DNA of 64,000 nt from Amycolatopsis oliviviridis (GCF_014654365.1 NZ_BNAY01000009.1:186001-250000), one strand, 5' to 3'; positions 52,513 through 60,810 are shown, counted from the first letter of the stretch. Notes: a model not told the origin generated them from the sequence alone. A program made the numbers and translations.

Positions 52513-54039
52513 ATGAAGCGGCTACTGACCGCCGGGGTGATCCCGGTGGTCGTGGGCGGACTGCTCGCCGGAGCCATGCCGGCTTCGGCGAGCACGCTGA
52601 ACACGACGAACATCCCGGACCGCTACACCGGCCAGACACTCGATTGGCATCCCTGCGCGGCGGAGGAACTGATCACGTTGCCGCCGGGCACCGACATCGG
52701 CGGACTCGAATGCGCGACCTACCGCACGCCCCGCGACTGGGACCGGGCGGCGGAGCGGCAAGATCTGACCATCGCGGTCAGCAGGCTGAAGTCGACCGGA
52801 CCGTCGACGGCGTCGGTACTCACCAACCCGGGCGGTCCGGGCGGGGCCGGTCGCTGGTTCCCGGTCACGTTCCGCGGGCAGGAAAAGCTGCGCGAACACC
52901 AGGACGTCATCGGCATCGACGTCCGCGGGACCGGCAAGAGCACCAACGTCACCTGCCGTGGTGCCGCGGACCTCGTCCGGCAGCTGGACCCGCGTGACCG
53001 CGATCCGCGCAACCTCGACCAGATCCTCGCCAACGCGGAACACGTGGCCAAGTCCTGCCAGGCCGCCAGTGGTGAACTCGGGCCGCTGATCACCACCTAC
53101 CAGACGATCAAGGACTTCGACCTGCTGCGCGTGCTGCTCGGCCGGGAGAAGATCAACTGGGTCGGCTACTCGGGCGGCACCTGGCTGGGCGCGCACTACG
53201 CGCAGCAGTTCCCGCAGCGGACGGGCCGGTTCGTGCTGGACTCCTCGACGGAGTTCACCACGACCTGGCAGAACTCGTTCAACCGCCAGGCCGTCGGGTT
53301 CGAACGCCGCTGGCGGCAGGACTTCCTGCCGTGGATGGCGCGCTACGACGCCAAGTACCACTTCGGCACCAGCGGCGAAGAGGTCCGGCAGGCCTACGAG
53401 CGGCTGCGGTACACCTTGTCCCGTAACCCGATCAACGGCAACGGGCCGATGGAGCTCGAGTACGCGATGGTCTACATGCTCTACAAGAAGGCGTCCTTCC
53501 CGGCGCTGGCCGACCTGCTGGTCAAGGTCCGGGCGGGGTTGGAGAACGGTGGCCAGGCGAAGGCCGACGCCGTCGCCGCGGTCAAGGACGCGGGGGACTT
53601 CCCCGACGCGCAGGACGCCACGTTCTGGAACACCCTCTGCGGGGAGGGCCGGTTCACCGGCACCCGCGAGTCGCTGATCCGCGACTCGCAGCGGAACCTC
53701 GACCGCGGACTGCTCATGGCGGGCGGCGGCGTGCTGAACGCCTCGGTCTGCCTGTTCTGGGACAAGCAGCCGCGTCCGCTGCCGAAGCTGGACGGGAAGG
53801 GTGTCCCCCCGGTGCTGATCGTCCAGTCCGAGCACGACCCGGCGACGCCGATCGAGGGAGCAAGGAAGGCGCACGCCGGGTTCGCGAACTCCCGGATGCT
53901 GACCGTGACCGGTGAAGGCGACCACGGGCTCTACGCGACCGGCAACGCGGCCGTGGACAAGATCGTGGACGCGTACCTGGTCGACGGGGTCGTCCCCGCC
54001 GACCAGAGCGTCACCGGAATGCCGCTGCCTGTTCCTTAG
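52513..54039 (+). CDS. Secreted alpha/beta hydrolase of the TAP-like tripeptidyl peptidase family
   Basis: This is a 508-residue protein from ATG 52513. The signal sequence MKRLLTAGVIPVVVGGLLAG is followed by AMPASAS. The alpha/beta-hydrolase core has TNPGGPGGAGR (oxyanion region), IDVRGTGKS, nucleophile GYSGGTWLGAHYA, Asp in QSEHDPATP and His in GEGDHGLY, with the C-terminal TAP-like domain typical of SlpD/Tap proteases of Streptomyces. It removes N-terminal tripeptides or acts as a related exported peptidase. It converges on uricase with a 4-nt overlap. Confidence 0.93.
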   Translation: MKRLLTAGVIPVVVGGLLAGAMPASASTLNTTNIPDRYTGQTLDWHPCAAEELITLPPGTDIGGLECATYRTPRDWDRAAERQDLTIAVSRLKSTGPSTASVLTNPGGPGGAGRWFPVTFRGQEKLREHQDVIGIDVRGTGKSTNVTCRGAADLVRQLDPRDRDPRNLDQILANAEHVAKSCQAASGELGPLITTYQTIKDFDLLRVLLGREKINWVGYSGGTWLGAHYAQQFPQRTGRFVLDSSTEFTTTWQNSFNRQAVGFERRWRQDFLPWMARYDAKYHFGTSGEEVRQAYERLRYTLSRNPINGNGPMELEYAMVYMLYKKASFPALADLLVKVRAGLENGGQAKADAVAAVKDAGDFPDAQDATFWNTLCGEGRFTGTRESLIRDSQRNLDRGLLMAGGGVLNASVCLFWDKQPRPLPKLDGKGVPPVLIVQSEHDPATPIEGARKAHAGFANSRMLTVTGEGDHGLYATGNAAVDKIVDAYLVDGVVPADQSVTGMPLPVP

Positions 54040-54914
54040 AAGGCGGCGAGGGTGTGCCAGGCCAGGCCCGGGTCCTCCGCGTCATCGCGGAGGACCACAC
54101 CCTCGATCAGGCCGTACGGGCGGTCGGCGGCGTAGAACACCTCGTTGTCGTTCTTCAACCCGAACGGCGAAAGATCCACCAGGAAGTGGTGCTTGTTCGG
54201 CAGTGAGAGCCGGACTTCGGCGACCTCTTCGCGTTCCTTGAGCACAGCCTCTCCCATCGCGTACAGCGTTTGCTGCAGGGAGAGGCTGTGCTTGTCCGCG
54301 AAGGTCTCCAGCAGGATCCGCCGGACCTCCGCGTGGCTCGTGGCCCAGTCGATCCCGTCGCCCTGGTAGCGCCAGCGCGCTGTCACGGCGGTCGCGAGGA
54401 TCCGGTCGTTCGTCTCGGCGAGCGTCGTGTAGCCGTCACGGGGGAAGCCGTGGAACTCCGAACCGGTCGACTTCAGCACGACGAGATCGTCCAGACCGGA
54501 CACCACCCAGGCCTGACCGTCCTGAATGGTCACCGCGGTCGTCCGCTTTTCGCTGCCCGCCTGGGAGAACGCGTGGTCGTGGCCGGAGATGCGGTTCCAG
54601 CCGTGTTCGTCGATCAGGACCCGGGCACCGGAGATGTGCTCGAACGAGTCGACGAAATGCCGTCCGAGACGCAGCGCGAAGTCCTCGATCTCGCCGACCG
54701 GGGCCTCCTTCGCGAAGGCGTAGACGGTGTTCTTCTGGGTGTCGGTCGCGACGACGTCGGCGTTGTCGCCGGTGAGGTGCGTGGCCGCGAGGTCGCCGCG
54801 CAGCGACGTCGAAACGGTGAGGTCCTTGAGGTGGTGCACGCTGCCCTCGCGCCGCACGGTGACGAGCCGGACTTCGGCCTTGCCGTACTGGTTGGGGCCC
54901 AGGGTGATGGCCAC
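54036..54914 (-). CDS. Urate oxidase (uricase)
   Basis: This is a 292-residue cofactor-free oxidase that turns urate into 5-hydroxyisourate. The two T-fold halves are visible. YGKAEVRLVTVRREGSVHHL leads to the catalytic Thr in VVATDTQKNTVY, and LVVLKSTGSEFHGFPRDGYT and NKHHFLVDLSPFGL hold the substrate-site Phe, Arg and Gln/Asn region. The length is standard. It is the last gene of the minus-strand set regulator, OHCU decarboxylase, HIU hydrolase, uricase, with only 6 nt to the previous gene. Confidence 0.96.
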   Translation of the reverse strand: MAITLGPNQYGKAEVRLVTVRREGSVHHLKDLTVSTSLRGDLAATHLTGDNADVVATDTQKNTVYAFAKEAPVGEIEDFALRLGRHFVDSFEHISGARVLIDEHGWNRISGHDHAFSQAGSEKRTTAVTIQDGQAWVVSGLDDLVVLKSTGSEFHGFPRDGYTTLAETNDRILATAVTARWRYQGDGIDWATSHAEVRRILLETFADKHSLSLQQTLYAMGEAVLKEREEVAEVRLSLPNKHHFLVDLSPFGLKNDNEVFYAADRPYGLIEGVVLRDDAEDPGLAWHTLAAF

Positions 54915-54920
54915 GGGCGA

Positions 54921-55238
54921 TCAGCTCCCTCGATAGGTGGAATAGGCGAACGGGCTCAGCAGCAACGGCACGTGGTGGTGCTCGGTCCCGTCGGCGATGC
55001 GGAAGGTCAGGGTGACTTCGGGGAAGAAGGAGTCCGGGCCGAGGTGGGCGCCGGTGTCGAAGACCAGCCGGTACACCCCGGGTTCCAGGGTGTCGGGGCC
55101 GAGGTCGCGGATCCGGCCGTCGGCGTCGGTCCGCCCGTCGGCGACGGGTTCGCCCGCGCCGGTTTCGAGCCGGACTCCGACGCCCGCCGCCGGCCGTCCC
55201 GCGGCGGTGTCGAGGATGTGCGTGGTCACGAGGCTCAT
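54921..55238 (-). CDS. uraH: 5-hydroxyisourate hydrolase (transthyretin-like)
   Basis: This is a 105-residue enzyme that opens 5-hydroxyisourate to OHCU. The N-terminal THILDTAAGRPAAGV supplies the active-site His, with RTDADGRI and the C-terminal signature YSTYRGS. The ATG overlaps the stop of uraD (ATGA). The length is typical for bacterial HIUase. Confidence 0.96.
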   Translation of the reverse strand: MSLVTTHILDTAAGRPAAGVGVRLETGAGEPVADGRTDADGRIRDLGPDTLEPGVYRLVFDTGAHLGPDSFFPEVTLTFRIADGTEHHHVPLLLSPFAYSTYRGS

Positions 55239-55726
55239 GCCGTCACCGCCTTCTCCAGCCGCAGCGCGGCGATCTTGGCCAGTTCTTGACCGGCCACTTC
55301 GAGTTCCTTCTCCGGATCGTTCGAAAGCCTCGAACGCAGGTTCTCCAGCAGTTCGGCACCGCTCCGGCCGCTCGCGCAGACCAGGAACACATGGCCGAAC
55401 GTCGCTTCGTACTCGGTGTTGGCCGCGGCGAACTCGCGCGCGGCGTCACCGTCCACACCGGACTGCTCGGTGCGTGACCAGCCCGCTTCGGTGCTTTCGC
55501 CGCCCGCTTTCTCCCCGATCCGGGGATGGGCGGCCATGGCGCGCCGGATCTCTTCGGGGCGCAACGGGGTGAGCGCCTCGGACGCGGCGAGCAGGGCGGC
55601 GACGTCGCCGTACGGGCGCCTGGCCAGCAGGGTTTCCACCCAGCGCGGGACGTCGAGGCAGGCTGTCAGCGCCGGCCGGACGTCCTGTGCGGGAGCCTGG
55701 TCGAACTCTCGAATGGTGAGCGGCAC
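55235..55726 (-). CDS. uraD: OHCU decarboxylase
   Basis: This is a 163-residue all-helical enzyme that decarboxylates 2-oxo-4-hydroxy-4-carboxy-5-ureidoimidazoline to S-allantoin. AHPRIGEKAGGESTEAGWSR carries the catalytic His and conserved HPRIG, and FGHVFLVCASGRSGAELLEN the conserved Phe/Cys region. The start is GTG 55726, with a weak ribosome site. It is coupled to uraH by a 4-nt overlap. A perfect small palindrome lies 35 nt upstream. Confidence 0.94.
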   Translation of the reverse strand: MPLTIREFDQAPAQDVRPALTACLDVPRWVETLLARRPYGDVAALLAASEALTPLRPEEIRRAMAAHPRIGEKAGGESTEAGWSRTEQSGVDGDAAREFAAANTEYEATFGHVFLVCASGRSGAELLENLRSRLSNDPEKELEVAGQELAKIAALRLEKAVTA

Positions 55727-55760
55727 GGAATCTGACGGTACGGCGACGATTCCGCCGCCG

Positions 55761-55775
55761 TCAACATTTTGTTGA
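55761..55775 (-). promoter_or_regulatory. Candidate operator before uraD
   Basis: TCAACA-TTT-TGTTGA is a perfect 15-bp inverted repeat in the 59-nt gap between the HTH regulator and uraD. It is AT-rich against a GC-rich background. It could be the binding site of the adjacent regulator for an internal promoter. Confidence 0.5.
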
Positions 55776-55785
55776 AACGCACTCT

Positions 55786-56262
55786 TCAGTCTTGGTCGCG
55801 GTTGAGGTAGTTGTAGACCGTGAACCTCGTGACCCCCAGTGCCTCCGCGACGGTCGACACCGACTTGCGGAGGCCGAACGCGCCGCGTTCCTTGAGCAGC
55901 CGCACCGCGCGCTGCTTGGCGGCGCGGTCGAGGGTGTCGAGCTTGCCGCCCAGTTCGCGTTCGACGTCGCCGATGAGCCGGGCAAGGGCGCTGTGCAGTT
56001 CGACGGCCGGCTCGCCCGAATCGTCGCCGACCTGCCGGAGCTGGAGGGTCACACGGGTCGCGCCGCCGTCCAGTGCCGCTCTGGCGATGGCAGGGAGCGC
56101 GTCGAGCAGGGTGTCGGCGTCGCCGCGGACGAGGGTGCCGAGCGGGCCGAAGTCGGCGGACAGGCCCGCGTCCTCCGCGGTGTCGCGGGCTTTGACGGCG
56201 TGCTCGGGTGGCGGACCCTCGCCGTGGAACGGTTCGCTGGTGAACTCGGCTTCTAGCTGCAC
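55786..56262 (-). CDS. Fusion of a YkoF/MTH1187-like thiamine-binding fold with a DauR-type HTH
   Basis: This protein has 158 residues from GTG 56262, or 159 from TTG 56265. Residues 1-80 (LEAEFTSEPF, then ADFGPLGTLVRGDADTLLDA and GATRVTLQL) look like the MTH1187/YkoF family, known to bind thiamine-like ligands. Residues about 100-158 (RAVRLLKERGAFGLRKSVST, then VAEALGVTRFTVYNYL) match the DauR/YheO C-terminal helix-turn-helix. The frame is open to 56343, but that would run through the allantoinase promoter, so the shorter start is preferred. It heads the uraD-uraH-uricase set and is divergent from allantoinase. A purine-catabolite sensor role is inferred. Confidence 0.7.
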   Translation of the reverse strand: MQLEAEFTSEPFHGEGPPPEHAVKARDTAEDAGLSADFGPLGTLVRGDADTLLDALPAIARAALDGGATRVTLQLRQVGDDSGEPAVELHSALARLIGDVERELGGKLDTLDRAAKQRAVRLLKERGAFGLRKSVSTVAEALGVTRFTVYNYLNRDQD

Positions 56263-56290
56263 CAAGCGAAGGTAGCGCCGCCTGGGCTCG

Positions 56291-56318
56291 TTGACGAGCA
56301 GGGTGGCCAGAGTTAATG
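56291..56318 (+). promoter_or_regulatory. Promoter of the allantoinase-allantoicase operon
   Basis: TTGACG (56291-56296) and TTAATG (56313-56318) are spaced 16 nt, a good match to a housekeeping actinobacterial promoter. They lie about 50 nt before the allantoinase ATG, with the 56338 palindrome just downstream in repressor position. Confidence 0.55.
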
Positions 56319-56337
56319 TCGGAGTGCGAAACCTCGA

Positions 56338-56352
56338 TTCCACCCAGTGGAA
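56338..56352 (+). promoter_or_regulatory. Candidate IclR/AllR operator before allantoinase
   Basis: TTCCAC-CCA-GTGGAA is a perfect 6-3-6 inverted repeat lying between the TTAATG -10 element and the ribosome site. Its geometry equals that of the site in the iclR/aceB gap at 33203-33217. Bound repressor here would block transcription. Confidence 0.55.
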
Positions 56353-56366
56353 GTTGGAGGCTTGAG

Positions 56367-57695
56367 ATGGACCTGGTGATCAAGGCCGCCCGAGCTGTTA
56401 CGGCCACCGGAGAGGTGCCCGCGACGATCGGCGTCGACGAGGGCCGCATCGTCGCGGTGGAACCCGCCGGAGCCGCCCTGGACGGCGAGCGGGTGCTCGA
56501 ATTCGGCGAGGACGTCGTGGTGCTGCCGGGTCTCGTGGACACGCACGTGCACGTCAACGACCCCGGCCGCACCGAATGGGAGGGTTTCGCCTCGGCGACC
56601 CGCGCGGCCGCGGCGGGCGGGGTCACCACGATCGTGGACATGCCGCTGAACAGCCTGCCGCCGACGGTCGACGTCGCGGCGCTGGAGGTGAAGCGCAAGA
56701 CAGCCGAGGGCCGGGTGCACGTCGACGTCGGGTTCTGGGGCGGCGCGATCCCCGGCAACCTCGCGGACCTGCGCGGCCTGCACGAAGCCGGGGTGTTCGG
56801 CTTCAAGTCGTTCCTGCTGCATTCCGGGGTCGACGAGTTCCCGCCGCTGGACGCGCGCGGGCTCGAAGAGGCGATGACCGAATTGCGGACCTTCGACGGC
56901 ATGATCATCGTGCACGCGGAGGACTCCGACGCGATCGAGCACGCGCCCGATCCGCACGGCGAGAAGTACGAGGACTTCCTGCATTCGCGTCCGCGCGGCG
57001 CGGAGAACGTGGCGATCGCGCAGGTCATCGAGCTCGCCAGGAAGACCGGCGTCCGCGCGCACATCCTGCACCTGTCTTCTTCGGACGCGCTGCCGATGGT
57101 CGAGAGCGCGCGGCGCGACGGTGTCCGGCTGACCGCCGAGACCTGTCCGCACTACCTGAGTTTCACCGCGGAGGAGATCGGCGACGGCGCGACGCAGTTC
57201 AAGTGCTGCCCGCCGATCCGCGAGGCCGGGAACCGCGAACTGCTGTGGCAAGGTCTCGCGGACGGTGTCATCGATTGCGTGGTGACCGACCATTCGCCGT
57301 GCACGCCGGAGCTGAAACGCTTCGACAGCGGCGATTTCGGCCTCGCCTGGGGCGGGATCGCAGGCCTGCAGCTCGGCCTGCCCGCGGTCTGGACCCAGGC
57401 GCGGCAGCGCGGGTTCGCGCTCACCGACGTCGTCCGCTGGATGGCCGAACACCCGGCCGCGCAGGCGGGGATGCGGCGCAAGGGACACCTCGCGCCGGGC
57501 TACGACGCCGACTTCAGCGTGTTCGCGCCCGACGAGGCTTTCGTCGTCGACGTCGCGAAATTGAAGCACCGCAACCCGGTCAGCGCCTATCACGGACGTC
57601 CGCTCGCGGGCGTCGTCCGGAGCACCTGGTTGCGGGGCGAGGAGATCACCGGTGACGACCCGGCAGGCGTTCTGCTGACCCGGGGTGACTGCTGA
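56367..57695 (+). CDS. allB: Allantoinase
   Basis: This is a 442-residue cyclic amidohydrolase that opens allantoin to allantoate. Metal motifs are [20 protein letters not shown], the carboxylated-lysine region [34 protein letters not shown] and [13 protein letters not shown] (catalytic Asp). ATG 56367 follows GTTGGAGG. It is followed after 13 nt by allantoicase. Confidence 0.96.
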   Translation: MDLVIKAARAVTATGEVPATIGVDEGRIVAVEPAGAALDGERVLEFGEDVVVLPGLVDTHVHVNDPGRTEWEGFASATRAAAAGGVTTIVDMPLNSLPPTVDVAALEVKRKTAEGRVHVDVGFWGGAIPGNLADLRGLHEAGVFGFKSFLLHSGVDEFPPLDARGLEEAMTELRTFDGMIIVHAEDSDAIEHAPDPHGEKYEDFLHSRPRGAENVAIAQVIELARKTGVRAHILHLSSSDALPMVESARRDGVRLTAETCPHYLSFTAEEIGDGATQFKCCPPIREAGNRELLWQGLADGVIDCVVTDHSPCTPELKRFDSGDFGLAWGGIAGLQLGLPAVWTQARQRGFALTDVVRWMAEHPAAQAGMRRKGHLAPGYDADFSVFAPDEAFVVDVAKLKHRNPVSAYHGRPLAGVVRSTWLRGEEITGDDPAGVLLTRGDC

Positions 57696-57708
57696 GATGG
57701 AGGAGACC

Positions 57709-58713
57709 GTGAACGACCGTCCTGAGTGGACAGCCCTGCCCGACCTGGCCTCGCGGAAATTCGGCGGGACCGTGATGTGGGCGACGGACGAGTTGTTCGC
57801 CGAGAAGGAGAACCTGGTCAATCCGTGGGTACCCGCGCACCAGACGGAGACGTTCGGGCCCAAGGGACAGGTCTACGACGGCTGGGAGACCCGGCGGCAC
57901 CGCGAGCCCGGCGACGACCAGGCCGTCGTCCGGCTCGGCCTGGCGGGCGCGATCACCGGTGTCGTCGTGGACACCGCGTTCTTCAAGGGGAACTACCCGC
58001 CGTTCGTCTCGGTCGAGGCGTGCGCCGTCGAGGGCTACCCCAACGCCGCAGAGCTGTCCACAGTGGACTGGGACGTGCTGGTGAAACGCGGCGCGGCCGA
58101 GGGACACCAGGAGAACTTCTTCGAGATCGGCGGGAGCAAGCGGTACACGCACGTCCGGCTGACCATGCATCCGGACGGCGGGGTGGCCCGGCTGCGGGTG
58201 CACGGCACGCCGATCCCGGATCCGCGCCTGCTCGACCTCGGCGCGCTCGACCTCGCGGCGCTGGAGAACGGCGCGGTGGTCACCGGGTGCAGCAATATGT
58301 TCTACTCCTCGCCCAACAACCTCTTCTCGCCCGGGCTCGCGGCGCATCAGGCCGAGGGCTGGGAGACGGCGCGGCGCCGCGACGACGGGAACGACTGGGT
58401 CACCGTGCGGCTGGCCGGCGCGGGCGTCGTCCGGTTCGCCGAATTCGACAACAGCAACCTCAAGGGCAACGCGCCCGGCTGGGCGGCTTTGAGCGGTCGC
58501 GACGGCGACGGCGAGTGGGTCGAGCTGCTGCCGAAGACGAGGCTTCAGCCGGATACGCGGCACCGGTTCGCGCTCGCTTCGGGACCTGAGGTGACCGAAG
58601 TCCGTCTCGACATCTATCCCGATGGCGGGATGGCGCGCCTACGCCTTTTCGGGGCGCTTTCCGAGCGCGGCCGGGCCGAGGTCGCCGCGCGCTTCGAGGG
58701 CGCCCGCTCCTGA
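57709..58713 (+). CDS. alc: Allantoicase
   Basis: This is a 334-residue protein that hydrolyses allantoate to ureidoglycolate and urea. It consists of two homologous beta-jelly-roll halves. LASRKFGGTVMWATDELFAE and KRYTHVRLTMHPDGGVARLR in the first half are echoed by CSNMFYSSPNNLFSPG and TEVRLDIYPDGGMARLRLFG in the second. GTG 57709 is preferred for its GGAGGAG site; ATG 57697 and GTG 57685 are in frame. It is the last gene of the operon, closed by a hairpin 2 nt after the stop. Confidence 0.95.
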   Translation: MNDRPEWTALPDLASRKFGGTVMWATDELFAEKENLVNPWVPAHQTETFGPKGQVYDGWETRRHREPGDDQAVVRLGLAGAITGVVVDTAFFKGNYPPFVSVEACAVEGYPNAAELSTVDWDVLVKRGAAEGHQENFFEIGGSKRYTHVRLTMHPDGGVARLRVHGTPIPDPRLLDLGALDLAALENGAVVTGCSNMFYSSPNNLFSPGLAAHQAEGWETARRRDDGNDWVTVRLAGAGVVRFAEFDNSNLKGNAPGWAALSGRDGDGEWVELLPKTRLQPDTRHRFALASGPEVTEVRLDIYPDGGMARLRLFGALSERGRAEVAARFEGARS

Positions 58714-58714
58714 C

Positions 58715-58777
58715 GCGTTTCGTCCTCTGAATGCGGTAGTTGGCATCGAGAACTACCGCGTTTAGAGGACGAAATGC
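58715..58777. terminator. Long hairpin between convergent genes
   Basis: Arms 58715-58741 and 58751-58777 (27 nt each) pair with only three wobble-type differences around a 9-nt loop. It contains TTTCGTCCTCTGAATGCGG, close to the sequence at 39336-39356. It sits between the allantoicase stop and the stop of a small minus-strand gene. Confidence 0.8.
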
Positions 58778-58781
58778 GGGG

Positions 58782-58958
58782 TCAGGGCTGAGCGCCGGGC
58801 CGGTTCAGGTACGCGGAGAACAGCGACAGGACGATACCGATCGAGAAGATCGCGGTGAGCCACCAGGCGCCGCTGATGGACAGGTTCCACACCAGGGCGC
58901 CCGCCATGAGCAGTGCCATGACGATGTTCCTGAGCTGCAGCGGCGTCGGTTTGGCCAT
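58782..58958 (-). CDS. 58-residue membrane protein of unknown function
   Basis: ATG 58958 follows GAGAGGGTGG and opens 58 codons. The N-terminus is MAKPTPLQLRN, followed by two hydrophobic helices (IVMALLMAGALVWNL and WWLTAIFSIGIVLSLFSAYL) and the tail NRPGAQP. The hairpin topology with short loops suggests a small inner-membrane protein. No family is recognised. It is co-directional with the CoA-binding gene (35-nt gap). Confidence 0.75.
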   Translation of the reverse strand: MAKPTPLQLRNIVMALLMAGALVWNLSISGAWWLTAIFSIGIVLSLFSAYLNRPGAQP

Positions 58959-58993
58959 GCCGCCACCCTCTCACGTGCCCGCCCCGGCGCTGG

Positions 58994-59470
58994 TCAGGGG
59001 GCGGACTGGCGGCGGGAGCTGATCACGCCGGTGTTGAACCCGGCGAGGTGGAGCCCGCCGGCGAACCGGGCGTGCTCGATCTTGACGCAGCGGTTCATCA
59101 CCACGTCCAGTCCGGCGGTCCCGGCCCGGTCGGCGACGGGCTCGTGCCACAGGCCCAGCTGGAGCCAAAGCGTGCGCGCGCCCGCTTTGACGACCTCCTC
59201 GGCGACGCCGGGGAGGTCGTCGTGCTTGCGGAACACGCTGACCAGGTCGACCTCGCCGGGCACGTCGGCCAGTGACGGGTACACCGGCTGCCCGAGGAGT
59301 TCGTCCAGCCGCAGGTTCACGAAGTTGACCTGGTACTTGCTGGACGAGAGCAGGTACGTCGCGACGAAGTAGCTCGGCCGCGCCGGGTTGTTCGAAGCGC
59401 CGACGATGGTCACCGACCTCGTGCGCGCAAGGATGCGGCGGCGTTCGACCGCGCCGACGTCGTGGCTCAT
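58994..59470 (-). CDS. CoA-binding domain protein (YccU-like)
   Basis: This is a 158-residue protein with a Rossmann-type CoA-binding fold: TRSVTIVGASNNPARPSYFV near the N-terminus, VNFVNLRLDELLGQPVYPSL, DLVSVFRKHDDLPGVAEEVV and a LWLQLGLWHEPVADRA stretch. C-terminal MNRCVKIEHARF is typical of this family. The ATG overlaps the metY stop (ATGA). The family's role is unclear; coupling to metY suggests a link to sulfur-amino-acid metabolism. Confidence 0.9.
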   Translation of the reverse strand: MSHDVGAVERRRILARTRSVTIVGASNNPARPSYFVATYLLSSSKYQVNFVNLRLDELLGQPVYPSLADVPGEVDLVSVFRKHDDLPGVAEEVVKAGARTLWLQLGLWHEPVADRAGTAGLDVVMNRCVKIEHARFAGGLHLAGFNTGVISSRRQSAP

Positions 59471-60756
59471 CCGGCCACCGCCTTGCCGAGTGCCTGGTCG
59501 AGGTCCCACAGGATGTCGTCGACGTCCTCCAGCCCGACCGACAGGCGGATCAGGTCCGCGCCGACGCCCGCCGCGCGCAGCTGGTCTTCGGAAAGCTGCT
59601 GGTGGGTGGTGGACGCCGGGTGGATGACCAGCGTCCGCGCGTCCCCGACGTTCGCCAGATGCGACAGCAGTTCGACGGAGTTCACGAAGGTCTCCCCGGC
59701 CGCGCGGCCGCCGTCGACACCGAAGGAGAACACGGCGCCCGGCCCGGCGGGCAGGTACTTCTTCGCACGGTCGTGGTGCGGGTGATCCGGCAGGCCCGCG
59801 TAGTTCACCCAGGCCACCCGGCTGTCGTTCGAGAGGTATTCCGCCACGGCTCGCGCGTTCGCGACGTGGGCGTCCATGCGCTGCGGCAAGGTCTCGACCC
59901 CTTGCAGCAGGAGGAAGGCCGAATGCGGGGAGAGGACGGCGCCGATGTCGCGCAGCTGCTCGGCCCGGAGCCGGGTGCAGAAGGCGTACTCGCCGAAGTT
60001 CTCCCAGTACTTGAGGCCGCCGTAGCTCTCGACGGTTTCGGTCATCCGGGGGAACTTCCCGTTGCCCCAGTCGAACTTCCCGGATTCGACGACCACCCCG
60101 CCCAGGGTGGTGCCGTGCCCGCCGAGGAACTTCGTGGCGGAGTGCAGCACGATGTCCGCGCCGTGCTCGATCGGGCGGCACAGGTACGGCGTCGCCAGCG
60201 TGGCGTCGACGACCAGCGGGATGTCGTGGGAATGCGCGAGTTCGGCCAGTCCGGAGAGATCGGCGATCCCGCCGCCCGGATTGCCGATGATCTCGGTGAA
60301 GATCAGCTTCGTCCGGTCGGTGATCGCGGCCGCGTAATCCTCGATGCCGTCGCCGCTGACGAAGGTGGTCTCGATGCCGAAGCGGCGCAACGTCCCGGTG
60401 AGCTGGGTGACCGTCCCGCCGTAGAGCCCGCCGGCAGAGACGATGTGGTCGCCTGCCTCGGCGAGCGCGGAGAAGGTGAGGAACTCGGCCGCCTGGCCGC
60501 TGCTCGTGGCGACCCCGCCGATCGCGCCTTCGAGGCTGGCCAGGCGTTCCTCGAAGGCCGCGACCGTCGGGTTGCCGATGCGGCTGTAGATGTTGCCGTA
60601 CTTCTGCAGCGCGAACAGGTTCGCCGCGTCGGCCGCGTCCTCGAAGACGAAGCTCGTGGTCTGGTAGATGGGCACGGCGCGGGCGCCGGTCGCCGGGTCG
60701 GGCGTCCCGCCCGCGTGCAGGGCACGGGTACGGAAGCCCCAGGTGCGTTCACTCAT
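59467..60756 (-). CDS. metY: O-acetylhomoserine sulfhydrylase (aminocarboxypropyltransferase)
   Basis: This protein has 429 residues from ATG 60756; GTG 60783 would add nine. It is a PLP enzyme of the Cys/Met gamma family. The early motif is VPIYQTTSFVFEDAADAANL with YSRIGNPT. ATSSGQAAEFLTF precedes the PLP-binding VDATLATPYLCRPIEHGAD, and the Schiff-base lysine is in HSATKFLGGHGTTLGG. C-terminal HPASTTHQQLSEDQ and RLSVGLEDVDDI are standard. It makes homocysteine from O-acetylhomoserine and sulfide. It lies 54 nt behind an unknown operon on the same strand. Confidence 0.95.
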   Translation of the reverse strand: MSERTWGFRTRALHAGGTPDPATGARAVPIYQTTSFVFEDAADAANLFALQKYGNIYSRIGNPTVAAFEERLASLEGAIGGVATSSGQAAEFLTFSALAEAGDHIVSAGGLYGGTVTQLTGTLRRFGIETTFVSGDGIEDYAAAITDRTKLIFTEIIGNPGGGIADLSGLAELAHSHDIPLVVDATLATPYLCRPIEHGADIVLHSATKFLGGHGTTLGGVVVESGKFDWGNGKFPRMTETVESYGGLKYWENFGEYAFCTRLRAEQLRDIGAVLSPHSAFLLLQGVETLPQRMDAHVANARAVAEYLSNDSRVAWVNYAGLPDHPHHDRAKKYLPAGPGAVFSFGVDGGRAAGETFVNSVELLSHLANVGDARTLVIHPASTTHQQLSEDQLRAAGVGADLIRLSVGLEDVDDILWDLDQALGKAVAG

Positions 60757-60810
60757 CGCGCCCGACGCTACCTCGCGTCCCACTCCGTGACCATCGTTCC
60801 CAGTAAGTGA

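Noticed and set aside
56263-56343. Longer N-terminus of the YkoF-HTH regulator from GTG 56343
   Set aside because: It would place coding sequence over the allantoinase promoter and operator. The conserved fold begins at about 56262, and a CATTAACT-like element on the minus strand fits a downstream transcript start.
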